DNA from: Phycisphaeraceae bacterium
GTDB lineage: Bacteria > Planctomycetota > Phycisphaerae > Phycisphaerales > Phycisphaeraceae
Length of the DNA: 25,056 nt
Assembly: GCA_020850375.1 (NCBI GenBank)
Contig: JADZET010000317.1
Location: 1 to 25,056 of the forward strand
Reading direction: 5' to 3'
Numbering within the stretch: position 1 is the first letter of the stretch; every line of letters starts with the position of its first letter. Below are positions 1 to 6,988 of the stretch, in pieces. Made by a program: the position numbers and the translations under genes. The notes beneath the pieces are model-generated. The model searched no databases, had not been told where the DNA came from, and saw only the letters and a program-made list of their open reading frames with translations.

Positions 1-207
1 ACCCCCGGAAGTTTGGCCGTGGCGGGGGTGTTCGATTTCCCCAAGGCCACCGGGGCCAGTACGGCCATCACGGCCGGGGCCAACTGCTACTGGGATGCCG
101 GCAACCAGCGGGCGACGACCACGGCCACGAGCAACAAGCTTATCGGCAAGAGTGTGCGTGCGGCGGCGGACGCTGATGCGACGGTGCGTATCCGCCTGAT
201 GCAGTAG
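1..207 (+). CDS. Capsid cement / head decoration protein, DUF2190-like (5' partial)
   Basis: The reading frame is open from base 1, so the gene begins upstream of the window and only the last 68 residues are present. The TTG at 13 is internal, not a start. The visible part has the DUF2190 pattern: a VAGVFDFPKA stretch, a YWD motif, a run of T/A residues, then LIGKSV and a final ATVRIRL strand. Members of this family decorate the capsid and lie just after the major capsid protein in siphophage operons. This position therefore fits the capsid end of a late operon whose terminase, portal and capsid genes would lie to the left. Family assignment is by pattern recognition. Confidence 0.75.
   Translation, partial: TPGSLAVAGVFDFPKATGASTAITAGANCYWDAGNQRATTTATSNKLIGKSVRAAADADATVRIRLMQ
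2..11. repeat. Dispersed 10-mer CCCCCGGAAG (first of ten copies)
   Basis: The 10-mer or its complement CTTCCGGGGG occurs at 2, 213, 923, 1192, 1456, 6185, 15130 and 23805. Nine-base versions with four C/G occur at 7939 and 15250. Copies lie on both strands, in several reading frames (P-G-S, L-P-G, F-R-G) and once between genes over a ribosome binding site. They span both prophage and host-like regions. Its role is unknown. Confidence 0.6.
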
Positions 208-233
208 CCCCGCCCCCGGAAGGAGCTTCGAGG

Positions 234-617
234 GTGACCGACCTGCTGGCCCAGGGCGCGGCGTGGCTCGACCAGATGCGATTGGCGCATCTGTCCCAAC
301 TCGTGACGTATGAGCGCGGGGCAGACTCGGTCGAGCTGGCTGCCACACTCGGGACCACGAGCTACGAGGTCATGGACGACACGGGGGCGACGATCGTCGC
401 GCGGGCCACGGATTTCATCGTCAGTGCTGGTGATCTGGTGCTGGATGGCGAAGTCACTCAGCCCCACGTGGGCGACAGGATTCGGCTGACGCAGGGCACA
501 GTCGAACGTGTGTTCGAGGTGCTCGACCTGGCCGGAGGTGGCCACTACAGGCCCTGCGACCCGACAGGCCAGATGCTGCGTGTCCACGCCAAGCAGATCG
601 ACGAGGTGACGTCTTGA
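234..617 (+). CDS. Phage head-tail region protein, unknown function (127 aa)
   Basis: The start is GTG at 234, with the strong ribosome binding site GGAAGGAG at 218-225. The N-terminal third is helical (AWLDQMRLAHLSQLVTYERG) and the rest is mostly beta strand, containing GDLVLDG and a C-terminal MLRVHAKQI. It lies between the DUF2190 decoration protein and the tail-completion genes, where head-tail joining or head-completion proteins usually sit. It resembles conserved proteins that I associate with planctomycete prophages. I cannot name a Pfam family, so the connector role is inferred from position. Its stop overlaps the next start (TTGA), implying translational coupling. Confidence 0.7.
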   Translation: MTDLLAQGAAWLDQMRLAHLSQLVTYERGADSVELAATLGTTSYEVMDDTGATIVARATDFIVSAGDLVLDGEVTQPHVGDRIRLTQGTVERVFEVLDLAGGGHYRPCDPTGQMLRVHAKQIDEVTS

Positions 618-865
618 ATCGTCCGTGTCCCGAGCACCAATACGAACGGGTCTGCAAGGGTGAGTTCGCGGCCCTGCATGCCAAGCTTGATCGCATGGAT
701 GAGGCCATCCGGGGCACGCCCGGTAATGGCAACCCGGGCATCAAGGTGCGCCTCGACCGGCTTGAACAGGCCCAGGCCGTGCGGTCACGCCTGATGTGGA
801 TCATCGCCGGCTCCGTGGCGTCGCTCGCCGTGGCGGCGGTGTGGAAGCTCGTTATCGGAGGTTAA
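614..865 (+). CDS. Small tail-anchored coiled-coil membrane protein (83 aa), possibly lysis-related
   Basis: The start is TTG at 614, overlapping the previous stop, with GAGG at 603-606 as ribosome binding site. The protein has an N-terminal C-x8-C pair (Cys5, Cys14), a helical stretch rich in D, E, R and L at about 15-57, and one membrane helix at about 59-80 (LMWIIAGSVASLAVAAVWKL). That layout resembles XhlA-like hemolysin/holin accessory proteins, which have a cytoplasmic coiled coil and one C-terminal helix. Location inside the structural module rather than beside an endolysin weakens that idea. No catalytic motif is seen. Confidence 0.65.
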   Translation: MNRPCPEHQYERVCKGEFAALHAKLDRMDEAIRGTPGNGNPGIKVRLDRLEQAQAVRSRLMWIIAGSVASLAVAAVWKLVIGG

Positions 866-867
866 TC

Positions 868-1308
868 GTGTCCACCATCCTCGACATCGCCGACGCCGTG
901 ACGGCGGAACTCAACGCCCCCGCCCCCGGAAGCCCGATTGCCGGCCTCGCCGTCGCCCAGCGGCACTACAAGCCCGCGTTCGACCTGAAGGAACTCAAGG
1001 ACCTCCGCGTGGTGGTCGTGCCCAAGGGCGTGGAGAGCACTGGGGCTACGCGCACGCTCATGCAGATGGACGTGCAGATCGACGTCGGCGTGCTCAAGAA
1101 GCTGGGCGACGATCCCGTGGCGGAGGCGGATGCCCTCATGTCGCTTGTGGAGGACATTGCTGGCTACCTGCGATCTCGCCCGCTGGCTGCGCTTCCGGGG
1201 GCCGCGTGGGTGCGGTGTGAGAACACGCCGATCTACGCCCCCGATCACCTCGAGCAGCTCCGGCAGTTCACCAGTGTCCTGACCCTGACCTATCGCGTCC
1301 TGAGGTAA
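868..1308 (+). CDS. Probable tail terminator / tail completion protein (146 aa)
   Basis: The chosen start is GTG at 868, two bases after the previous stop and six bases after GGAGG at 857-861. An in-frame upstream start at 796 would overlap the preceding gene and has no signal. The protein opens with a helix (ILDIADAVTAELNA), has strands around LRVVVVPKG and MQMDVQIDVGVL, then a helix with MSLVEDIAGYLRSR and a closing strand TLTYRVLR. This alpha/beta outline and its place ahead of the tail tube gene fit the tail terminator (gpU-like) group. Sequence identity to that group is not obvious, so the role is inferred from fold outline and gene order. Confidence 0.7.
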   Translation: MSTILDIADAVTAELNAPAPGSPIAGLAVAQRHYKPAFDLKELKDLRVVVVPKGVESTGATRTLMQMDVQIDVGVLKKLGDDPVAEADALMSLVEDIAGYLRSRPLAALPGAAWVRCENTPIYAPDHLEQLRQFTSVLTLTYRVLR

Positions 1309-1311
1309 TCC

Positions 1312-1725
1312 ATGAGCGTGACGAAGAAGTGGATGGGTGCGGCCGACGTGGCTGTGACGGATGCGGGGGAGCTGCTCGTCCGCAGCGGTGGCGCCATCGA
1401 GATCAAGCGGGCCAAGATCACTGCCGCCTCCAATGCCGCGGCCGGTAACACACTGCTTCCGGGGGTGACGGGCAAGAAGCTCTGTGTCCTGGGTCTGTGT
1501 CTGATCGCGGCCGGGGCAGTCAATGCCACCTTCTACTCCGGGCCGGCGGACACGGGCACATCTGTGAGCGCCGCACTCGCCCTGGGGGCCAATGGCGGGT
1601 TCGTTTTGCCGGTTCCGGGAGATCGTGAGCAGTACTGGTTCGCCACCAACGCGGGTGAGGCGCTCACCTTGCTCCTTAGTGCCGCCGTGCAGTGCAGCGG
1701 CTGGATCGTCTACTTCGAGGTGTAG
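1312..1725 (+). CDS. Phage structural-module protein, unknown function (137 aa)
   Basis: The ATG start at 1312 lies three bases after the previous stop. The sequence is rich in A, G, T and V with alternating hydrophobic residues, suggesting a beta-sandwich. It ends with QCSGWIVYFEV and has no signal peptide or clear membrane helix. It sits between the tail-completion-like gene and a LamG-like protein, so it may be a virion decoration or baseplate accessory protein. I do not recognise the family. Confidence 0.65.
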   Translation: MSVTKKWMGAADVAVTDAGELLVRSGGAIEIKRAKITAASNAAAGNTLLPGVTGKKLCVLGLCLIAAGAVNATFYSGPADTGTSVSAALALGANGGFVLPVPGDREQYWFATNAGEALTLLLSAAVQCSGWIVYFEV

Positions 1726-1727
1726 TC

Positions 1728-2330
1728 GTGGCCAGTGACCTGTTCAGCGTAGCGGGGGCGATCGAGGCCAACCCGGCGTCTTCCTGGGTGAAGGTGCTCG
1801 GGGCGACGGTGAGCTCCGACGGCAACTTCGCCACCGGCGGCGTTCACACGCTCTACCACTGGCTCGACATGTCGATCCACCCGAGTAAGCAGTACACGCA
1901 GGTCCAGATCCCCGTCGAGATGGCCGTGGCCAACGCCAATACGTTCGGCGGGGGCCTGCGCCTCCAGGACGGCGTGCGCAGCGGCTATGCGGCCTACTAC
2001 TACAAGGGGGCCAGCGAGTATGGCTGGGCGGCCATCCTGCGGATTAACGACGGCAGCATGGCCTCCGTCGGCGGTGGCATCCAGACCTCGCCGCCTCCCC
2101 TGTCGCTGCGATTCGAGGCCGATGGCAACCAACTGGTCCTCAAGAAAAAGGCCGCCGGCGACGCCGACTGGGTGACGATCCGTACCGCCACCGACGCCAC
2201 GTATCCCACGGGCAAGGTGGGGCTGATCTCCGCTCATCCATCAGCGGGCTTCTTCCTCGACACCTGGGAGGCGGGGTCGCTCACGCTCCCCTCCACAGCG
2301 GGCATGCTCCTGCGGGGGGTGGGCGCGTGA
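1728..2330 (+). CDS. Concanavalin A/LamG-like jelly-roll virion protein (200 aa)
   Basis: The chosen start is GTG at 1728, two bases after the previous stop. A longer in-frame start at 1692 would overlap the neighbour. The strand pattern is that of a concanavalin A-like lectin/glucanase fold: YTQVQIPVEMAVAN, GGGLRLQDGVRSGYAAYYY, WAAILRINDG, LSLRFEADGNQLVLKKK, and a closing KVGLISAHPSAGFFLDTWEAG. This closing pattern, with G-x-G-L followed by a late DxW, is common in LamG/laminin_G_3 domains. In phages such domains bind carbohydrate or decorate the virion surface, so host-surface binding is plausible but unproven. Its stop overlaps the next start (GTGA). Confidence 0.7.
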   Translation: MASDLFSVAGAIEANPASSWVKVLGATVSSDGNFATGGVHTLYHWLDMSIHPSKQYTQVQIPVEMAVANANTFGGGLRLQDGVRSGYAAYYYKGASEYGWAAILRINDGSMASVGGGIQTSPPPLSLRFEADGNQLVLKKKAAGDADWVTIRTATDATYPTGKVGLISAHPSAGFFLDTWEAGSLTLPSTAGMLLRGVGA

Positions 2331-2749
2331 TCCAAGTGAACTTTAAGGCCCTGTTCTTCGACCGGCCGGCGGTGCTCAGTGCCGTGGACCAGGCCACGCG
2401 GCGCGTGCTGAGCCGCTTTGGCGCGTTCGTTCGGACGACCGCCAAGCGCAGCATCCGTAAGCGAAAGGGCGCCAGCGCCCCCGGCAGCCCTCCCCATTCG
2501 CACGAAGGATCGCTCCGACGGCTGATCTACTTCGGCTTCGATCCGGGCAAGCGGTCCGTCGTGGTCGGGCCCGTGCCCTTTGGCAAGTGCGAGGCCCCGG
2601 CACTGCTCGAACATGGCGGCACGACCACACTCAAGCATCGCGGCAAGGCCATAGCCGCTCACTACCGCCAGCGGTCGTTCATGGGCCCCGCCCTCGAAGC
2701 TGAGAAGCCCAAGCTGCCGGCGATGTGGGCGGACAGCGTCAAACGGTAA
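2327..2749 (+). CDS. HK97 gp10-like minor tail / virion morphogenesis protein (140 aa)
   Basis: The start is GTG at 2327, overlapping the previous TGA, with a G-rich ribosome binding site at 2314-2319. The N-terminal half has a long helix with many basic residues (VDQATRRVLSRFGAFVRTTAKRSIRKRK). It is followed by APGSPPHSHEGSLRRLIYF and the late motif ALLEHGGT, with SFMGPALE near the end. The EHGGT and R-x-FMGPAL signatures are those of HK97 gp10 / phage morphogenesis proteins, which act at the head-tail joint. Position just before the tail tube gene agrees. Confidence 0.8.
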   Translation: MIQVNFKALFFDRPAVLSAVDQATRRVLSRFGAFVRTTAKRSIRKRKGASAPGSPPHSHEGSLRRLIYFGFDPGKRSVVVGPVPFGKCEAPALLEHGGTTTLKHRGKAIAAHYRQRSFMGPALEAEKPKLPAMWADSVKR

Positions 2750-2767
2750 CCACGAGAGGACCTAACC

Positions 2768-3184
2768 ATGCCCAGCTTCATCTTGGGGATGAACGCCAAG
2801 CTCTATTTCGGTGCTGCCGGCGCCACCGCCGCGACGGAGATGACCAACGTCCGCAACGTCACGCTGACCCTCGAGGCCGGCGAGGCGGACGTCACCACGC
2901 GAGCCAATCAGGGCTGGAGAGCGACGGCCCCCACGCTCCGTGAGTGCACCTGCGAGTTCGAGATGGTCTGGGACCCCGCCGACGCGGGGTTCACCGCCAT
3001 TAAAGACGCCTTCCTCGCGGCCGGCACGGTGGCGCTCAAGATCCTCGACAAGGCCGGCGGCCAGGGGCCGGACGGGGATTTTTCCATCACGTCGTTCAGC
3101 CGCGGCGAACAACTCGAAGAGGCGATCACCGTCAGCGTGACGGCCAAGCTCGCCGCCTTTAGGGATTGGATCGAAGGGAGCTAA
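2768..3184 (+). CDS. Major tail tube protein (138 aa)
   Basis: The ATG start at 2768 follows GAGAGGACC at 2754-2762. The protein begins with a beta strand (KLYFG) and the region MTNVRNVTLTLEAGEADVTTRANQGWRATAPTL, typical of siphophage tail tube subunits. It continues with a helix (FTAIKDAFLAAGTV) and ends with EAITVSVTAKLA, as in TP901-1/lambda gpV-like proteins. The length is normal for the family. It lies directly before the tail-assembly chaperone pair and the tape measure, the canonical order. The fold role is well supported; the exact subfamily is not. Confidence 0.8.
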   Translation: MPSFILGMNAKLYFGAAGATAATEMTNVRNVTLTLEAGEADVTTRANQGWRATAPTLRECTCEFEMVWDPADAGFTAIKDAFLAAGTVALKILDKAGGQGPDGDFSITSFSRGEQLEEAITVSVTAKLAAFRDWIEGS

Positions 3185-3190
3185 CCGCCC

Positions 3191-3724
3191 ATGAAGACCT
3201 TCACGGACAACGCCAGTCGGTCGTGGACGATCCAACTCACACTCGACGCGGTCAAACGCGTCAAGAACCTCGTGGGCGTGAACCTCCTGGAGCTTGAGGG
3301 GGGCGATCCACCTCTGCTTACACGTCTGGGCACGGACGTGCTCTTGCTCTGCGACGTGATCTATGCGTTGATCAAGCCGCAGGCGGATCAGCGTCAGGGC
3401 GGCGGTGTCAGCGACGAGCAGTTCGCCGCGGCGTTGGGGGGTGACGCGATCCTGGCGGCGCAGACGGCCTTTTATGAGGAACTCGTGGATTTTTTCCGGG
3501 GGCTGCATCGCGGCGACCTGGTCAAGGTCGTGCAGATGCAGCGAAGGATGATCGACCTGGCGGTGCAACGCATCGAGACGCGGATCGACGGGCTCGACCT
3601 CGAGGCGGCGGTGACCACGACCCTCGGTGCGGTGAGCGACCCCGAGCCTGTCGAGGGGGAGTCGAACCGTGGCGGCTCGTCTATGAACTTGCCGGCGTCG
3701 TCGGCGTCGACCCCGGGCCCTTGA
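3191..3724 (+). CDS. Tail assembly chaperone, G-like (177 aa)
   Basis: The ATG start at 3191 has GGGAG at 3176-3180 ahead of it. The first ~140 residues are helical, with LTLDAVKRVKNLVGVNLLELE near the start and repeated amphipathic helices after it. The last ~30 residues (PEPVEGESNRGGSSMNLPAS onward) are low-complexity. This is the form of the short product of a G/GT chaperone pair, made before tape-measure assembly. A second frame, -1 relative to this one, encodes the conserved next domain beneath that low-complexity tail. The short form may therefore be the unshifted product. The chaperone role is inferred from position between tail tube and tape measure. Confidence 0.75.
   Translation: MKTFTDNASRSWTIQLTLDAVKRVKNLVGVNLLELEGGDPPLLTRLGTDVLLLCDVIYALIKPQADQRQGGGVSDEQFAAALGGDAILAAQTAFYEELVDFFRGLHRGDLVKVVQMQRRMIDLAVQRIETRIDGLDLEAAVTTTLGAVSDPEPVEGESNRGGSSMNLPASSASTPGP
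3655..3661 (+). other. Candidate -1 programmed ribosomal frameshift site
   Basis: The sequence GGGGGAG lies in the chaperone gene with zero-frame codons GAG GGG GAG. A tRNA on GGG (3656-3658) can re-pair on GGG at 3655-3657, after which reading continues in the -1 frame as GGA GTC GAA CCG TGG. That frame is open from 3478 to 3951, with no ATG, GTG or TTG before 3721. It encodes PWRLVYELAGVVGVDPGPLT directly upstream of the annotated second ORF. The site is not a perfect X-XXY-YYZ heptamer because the A-site codon pairs poorly after slippage. The exact slip point is therefore uncertain, while translation of the upstream frame is better supported. Confidence 0.5.
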
Positions 3725-3951
3725 CGCTCCGCGAGCTGCTGGCCATGGCGGAGGGACGCAGCCGCCAAGCGTGGAGCCACACGTCGACGATCCTGGCCAT
3801 GCTTGCCAACACGCACCGAGATCCCAAGAGGAGTCGGCCGTTCAAGCCCCGTGACTTTGACCCCTACGCCCGGATCGATCAGCGCGATGAGGCCATCGCC
3901 ATCGACGACCTGGGCGTGCTCAAACAAGCCTTTATGCAGATGCGGAGGTAA
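3721..3951 (+). CDS. Tail assembly chaperone, T-like domain (76 aa from TTG; probably the end of a frameshift fusion)
   Basis: From the TTG at 3721, which overlaps the previous stop, the product is 76 residues: TLRELLAMAEGRSRQAWSHTSTILAMLAN, then DFDPYARID. Recognisable coding sequence continues upstream in the same frame from about 3661 (EPWRLVYELAGVVGVDPGP). Related phage proteins, as I recall them, carry W-x-L-x-x-E-L-A-G then TLREL-x-x-MAEGR as one domain. A start at 3721 would cut that domain in two. The likely real product is a G-T fusion made by -1 slippage near 3655-3661, as for lambda gpGT. Reinitiation at TTG is the alternative. Confidence 0.7.
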   Translation: MTLRELLAMAEGRSRQAWSHTSTILAMLANTHRDPKRSRPFKPRDFDPYARIDQRDEAIAIDDLGVLKQAFMQMRR

Positions 3952-3956
3952 CTCAC

Positions 3957-4412
3957 ATGACGCGCACGCAGACAATCGTGTTCATCGTGGTCCTGGTCTT
4001 CCTGGCCGTGCTCCTGGCCGCCTGTGCTGGGTTCGACATGGGGGATGTCGTCAAGGTCCGCACGCCCAACGCCATCCAGCAGACGGTCGGATTGCCTGCC
4101 ACGACGTCGCTCAATGAGGCCGAGAGCGAGTACCAGGGCTGGCTCAACGACGTGCAACGCACGGGCTCGCAGTGGAAGGCCAACATCGACAAGGCCAACG
4201 CCATCCGGGCGACGTTCAATCAGCTCACGCTCTCGGCCCTGGACGAAGTGGGCCCGACGCTGGCCGGCGTGCCCGTACTCGGCCCCGTCCTGCCCGCGGC
4301 CACGGGGATCCTGGGGCTGTTCTTTGGCGTGTCGAAGCTGCGGAAGGAGAAGGAGGACTCGTACAACGCGGGGTTGGAGAAGGGCAAGGAGATGAGTGCG
4401 GCCAGTACCTAG
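3957..4412 (+). CDS. Predicted lipoprotein with second membrane segment (151 aa)
   Basis: The ATG start at 3957 has GGAGG at 3944-3948. Residues 7-22 form a hydrophobic signal segment ending in the lipobox L-A-A-C with Cys23, predicted to be lipidated by signal peptidase II processing. Residues 24-100 are soluble and partly helical (NEAESEYQGWLNDVQ). Residues 101-124 form a second hydrophobic stretch (TLAGVPVLGPVLPAATGILG) before a basic, charged tail. A lipoprotein between tail chaperone and tape measure is unusual. Candidate roles are a spanin-like lysis factor or a superinfection-exclusion lipoprotein, both inferred. The stop TAG lies within CTAG shared with the convergent minus-strand gene. 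Confidence 0.7.
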   Translation: MTRTQTIVFIVVLVFLAVLLAACAGFDMGDVVKVRTPNAIQQTVGLPATTSLNEAESEYQGWLNDVQRTGSQWKANIDKANAIRATFNQLTLSALDEVGPTLAGVPVLGPVLPAATGILGLFFGVSKLRKEKEDSYNAGLEKGKEMSAAST

Positions 4413-4930
4413 CTTGGCTGGTTGTCCTTGGAGAACTGCCATAGGGCCCGATCCAGCGTCCGCATGTCCACGCCGTGTGTCTGGGCCAGGCCCCGACAGA
4501 TCAGAACGTAGTCCCACCAGAACTCGAAGCTGTAGTTGCGCGGCTGTTCGATGCTCAGTGACCAGAGAGCCCGGAAGTCTAGCAGTGGGTAGGGATCGCG
4601 ATGGCCGATGTGGAGCAGCGCGGATGCTGTGGGCCATTCCACACCATGGAGGATGCGGAGGATCTCGATGCGAAGACGCTCAACCGGTGTTGCCAGGGCC
4701 AAGCGTGTGGCCTCGATCACCTCCTGTTCGGTGTTCTTCTTGCAGGTCTTGCCGGGGCGTGTCGACTTCCACCTGCAGATCTCGAGAAAGGCTTCGAGGT
4801 CGTAATAGCCGCGAGTCCGGGCCTGCTCGCCGCACGCAATCGCCCTTACCTCGCGCGGATCGGCCGCGTCGTATCCGCTGGCGATTGCTCGGATCTGCCC
4901 CGCGTCGAACCGCATCTGCCATGGAATCAT
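4409..4930 (-). CDS. HhH-like conserved protein, moron-type gene (173 aa)
   Basis: The chosen start is the ATG ending at 4930, with AGGAGG at 4936-4941 five bases upstream; the longer in-frame start at 4981 has no signal. The protein has YYDLEAFLEICRWKSTR at about 42-58, GVEWPTASALL at 96-106 and YPLLDFRALW at 114-123, ending LDRALWQFSKDNQ. The GV-x-x-PTASA then P-x-x-D-x-RAL pattern recalls helix-hairpin-helix DNA glycosylase folds, but no catalytic residue can be claimed. It is the only minus-strand gene inside the plus-strand virion module. That is the usual arrangement of a moron, a prophage-expressed accessory gene. Confidence 0.72.
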   Translation of the reverse strand: MIPWQMRFDAGQIRAIASGYDAADPREVRAIACGEQARTRGYYDLEAFLEICRWKSTRPGKTCKKNTEQEVIEATRLALATPVERLRIEILRILHGVEWPTASALLHIGHRDPYPLLDFRALWSLSIEQPRNYSFEFWWDYVLICRGLAQTHGVDMRTLDRALWQFSKDNQPS

Positions 4931-4961
4931 GCTGACCTCCTGACGGCTGGAGTATAAACCC

Positions 4962-6965
4962 ATCGCCACCACACAAGCCATCCGTGCCGGCCGAGCCTAC
5001 GTCGAGCTGTTTGCCGACTCGAGCAAGCTCATCCGTGGCCTGCGCCTGGCCCAAGCCAAGCTCGAGGCCTTTGGGAAGACCGTGCGGAGCCTGGGGCTGA
5101 AGATGACGGCTCTGGGCGCGGCGATGGTGGCGCCGATGCTGGCGGCGACGAAGGTCTTTGCCGGCATGGGTGACGACCTGGCCAAGATGAGTGCCCGCAC
5201 GGGTGTGAGTGTCGAGTCCCTGAGCGAATTGGGCTTCGCGGCAGAGCTTTCGGGTATGAACCTGGAGGACCTCGAGACGTCGCTCCGCAAGATGCAAAAG
5301 ACGCTCGTCGAGGCGACCTCGGGGTCGACTGGGGCGGTCGATGCCCTGGCCAAGCTGGGGTTGACGGCTGCGGATCTCCAGGGCCTCTCGCCGGACGAGC
5401 AGCTAAAGCGCATCGCCGACCGGCTGGCGTCGATCCGTGATCCCGCCCTCCGCGCGGCGTTGGCGATGGAGGTCTTTGGCAAGACCGGCACCAAGCTCCT
5501 GCCTTTGATGCAGGACGGCGCGGCGGGCATCGAGGCCCTGCAGCACCAGGCCCGCGAATTGGGATTGACGATCAGCACGCAGGACGCCAAGGCGGCGGAG
5601 CGGTTCGCCGACACGCTCGAAGTGCTCTGGAAGGTTCTAAAGCAGAACGTCTTCGTGATTGGCTCGGCCCTGGTGCCGCTCTTGTCCAAAGTGGCGGACA
5701 TGGTGACGAAGGCGGCGGTGGGCGCGGCCGCGTGGATTCGGCAGAACAAGGGGTTGGTCGTCAGCACGTTCGCGGTGGCCGTGGGCGTCACGTCGGCCGG
5801 GGCGGCGATGGTGGCGGCGGGCTATGCGATCACCGGCCTGGGCAAGGCAATCGGCGTGCTGACCGCGATCCTGACGGGCGTCGGCTCAGCGCTGAATCTG
5901 GTCATTGCAGGGTTGGTCGCGATGATCTCGCCCATCGGCCTGGTCGTCACGGCTGTCACGGCCCTGGGCGCGACGATCCTCTACAGCAGCGGAGCGGGTG
6001 GCAAGGCTCTCGCGTGGCTCGGCGAATGCTTCGCCACACTCAAGGGTGATGCGGTTGCCACGTTCCAGGGGATCGCCGACGCGTTATCCGCTGGCGATAT
6101 CACCCTGGCGGCCAAGGTCCTGTGGCTGGGCCTGAAGATGGAGTGGACGCGGGGGATTAGCTTCCTCGAGTCGGCTTGGCTGAGCTTCCGGGGGGCGTTT
6201 GTCAGCATCGGCGTCGATGCTTGGCATGGCCTGCTGGCGGCGGCCGAGATCGCCTGGCATGGTCTATCCGTGGGCTGGATCGAGACCGTGGACGCCCTGG
6301 CCCAGAGCTGGACGTGGTTCACGACCACGGTCGAGGAGGCCTGGGCGTGGGTGGGCAAGGAGCTCACGCGGACGTGGAACGCGCTCAAGGGCCTGTTCGA
6401 CTCGACCTTCGACACCGACACGGCCAATGCCGCAGCGGATTCGTACTACCAACAGAAGAAGAACCAGATCGAGGACGAGGCCGGCCAGAAGATCGCCCAG
6501 CGCGAGCTCGACCGGCAGCGTAAGCGTGAAGAGGCCCAGCGACGTCATGACGAGACCATGGCCGGCATCGGCCAGGAGAACATCGACGCCCACAAGGCCC
6601 TCGACGCCGAGTACGCCCGCCGGCTGGCCGAGAACGAACTGGAACTCGAACAGGCCCGCAAGGCCTGGCAGGACGCGGTCGACGAGGCAAAGAAGCGACG
6701 GGAGATCGGGGACAAGTCGCCGACGGATTCGTCGGAGGATCTCGCCTCCCGTGTCCGCGCCAGCGTCGCCGATCTGGGCGATCTGCTGGCCGACTTCAAG
6801 GCCCGCACGATCGACGTGGCCGGCACGTTCAACGCCGACGCCATCCTGGGTCTGCAATCCGATGGCGGCGTGGCTGAACGCACCGCCACGGCCACCGAGC
6901 AGACCGCTCGCAACACCGCCCGCCTGGTCAGCCAGGCCTCACGTGGTGGCCTGACCTTCGCCTAA
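4962..6965 (+). CDS. Tail tape measure protein (667 aa, apparent ATC start)
   Basis: The frame is open from the stop at 4941-4943. It encodes IATTQAIRAGRAYVELFADS from 4962, the conserved start of this tape-measure group. GGAG at 4949-4952 lies nine bases before ATC at 4962; no ATG, GTG or TTG occurs before GTG at 5082, and starting there would drop 40 conserved residues. After about 160 helical residues comes a long hydrophobic alanine/glycine-rich region at about 265-350, then a charged coiled coil at about 490-585. The protein sets tail length and helps DNA delivery. It is short to medium for the family. The ATC start is the best reading but unusual. Confidence 0.8.
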   Translation: MATTQAIRAGRAYVELFADSSKLIRGLRLAQAKLEAFGKTVRSLGLKMTALGAAMVAPMLAATKVFAGMGDDLAKMSARTGVSVESLSELGFAAELSGMNLEDLETSLRKMQKTLVEATSGSTGAVDALAKLGLTAADLQGLSPDEQLKRIADRLASIRDPALRAALAMEVFGKTGTKLLPLMQDGAAGIEALQHQARELGLTISTQDAKAAERFADTLEVLWKVLKQNVFVIGSALVPLLSKVADMVTKAAVGAAAWIRQNKGLVVSTFAVAVGVTSAGAAMVAAGYAITGLGKAIGVLTAILTGVGSALNLVIAGLVAMISPIGLVVTAVTALGATILYSSGAGGKALAWLGECFATLKGDAVATFQGIADALSAGDITLAAKVLWLGLKMEWTRGISFLESAWLSFRGAFVSIGVDAWHGLLAAAEIAWHGLSVGWIETVDALAQSWTWFTTTVEEAWAWVGKELTRTWNALKGLFDSTFDTDTANAAADSYYQQKKNQIEDEAGQKIAQRELDRQRKREEAQRRHDETMAGIGQENIDAHKALDAEYARRLAENELELEQARKAWQDAVDEAKKRREIGDKSPTDSSEDLASRVRASVADLGDLLADFKARTIDVAGTFNADAILGLQSDGGVAERTATATEQTARNTARLVSQASRGGLTFA

Positions 6966-6988
6966 GCACGTTCGCCGGGGAGCTAGCT

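Noticed and set aside
3879..4637. 252-aa minus-strand open frame across the lipoprotein gene
   Set aside because: It is antisense to the lipoprotein and overlaps the end of the minus-strand HhH-like gene in another frame; composition is R/H/Q/P-rich.
6264..6857. 197-aa minus-strand open frame inside the tape measure gene
   Set aside because: It is a shadow of the charged coiled-coil region, with no start signal or family resemblance.
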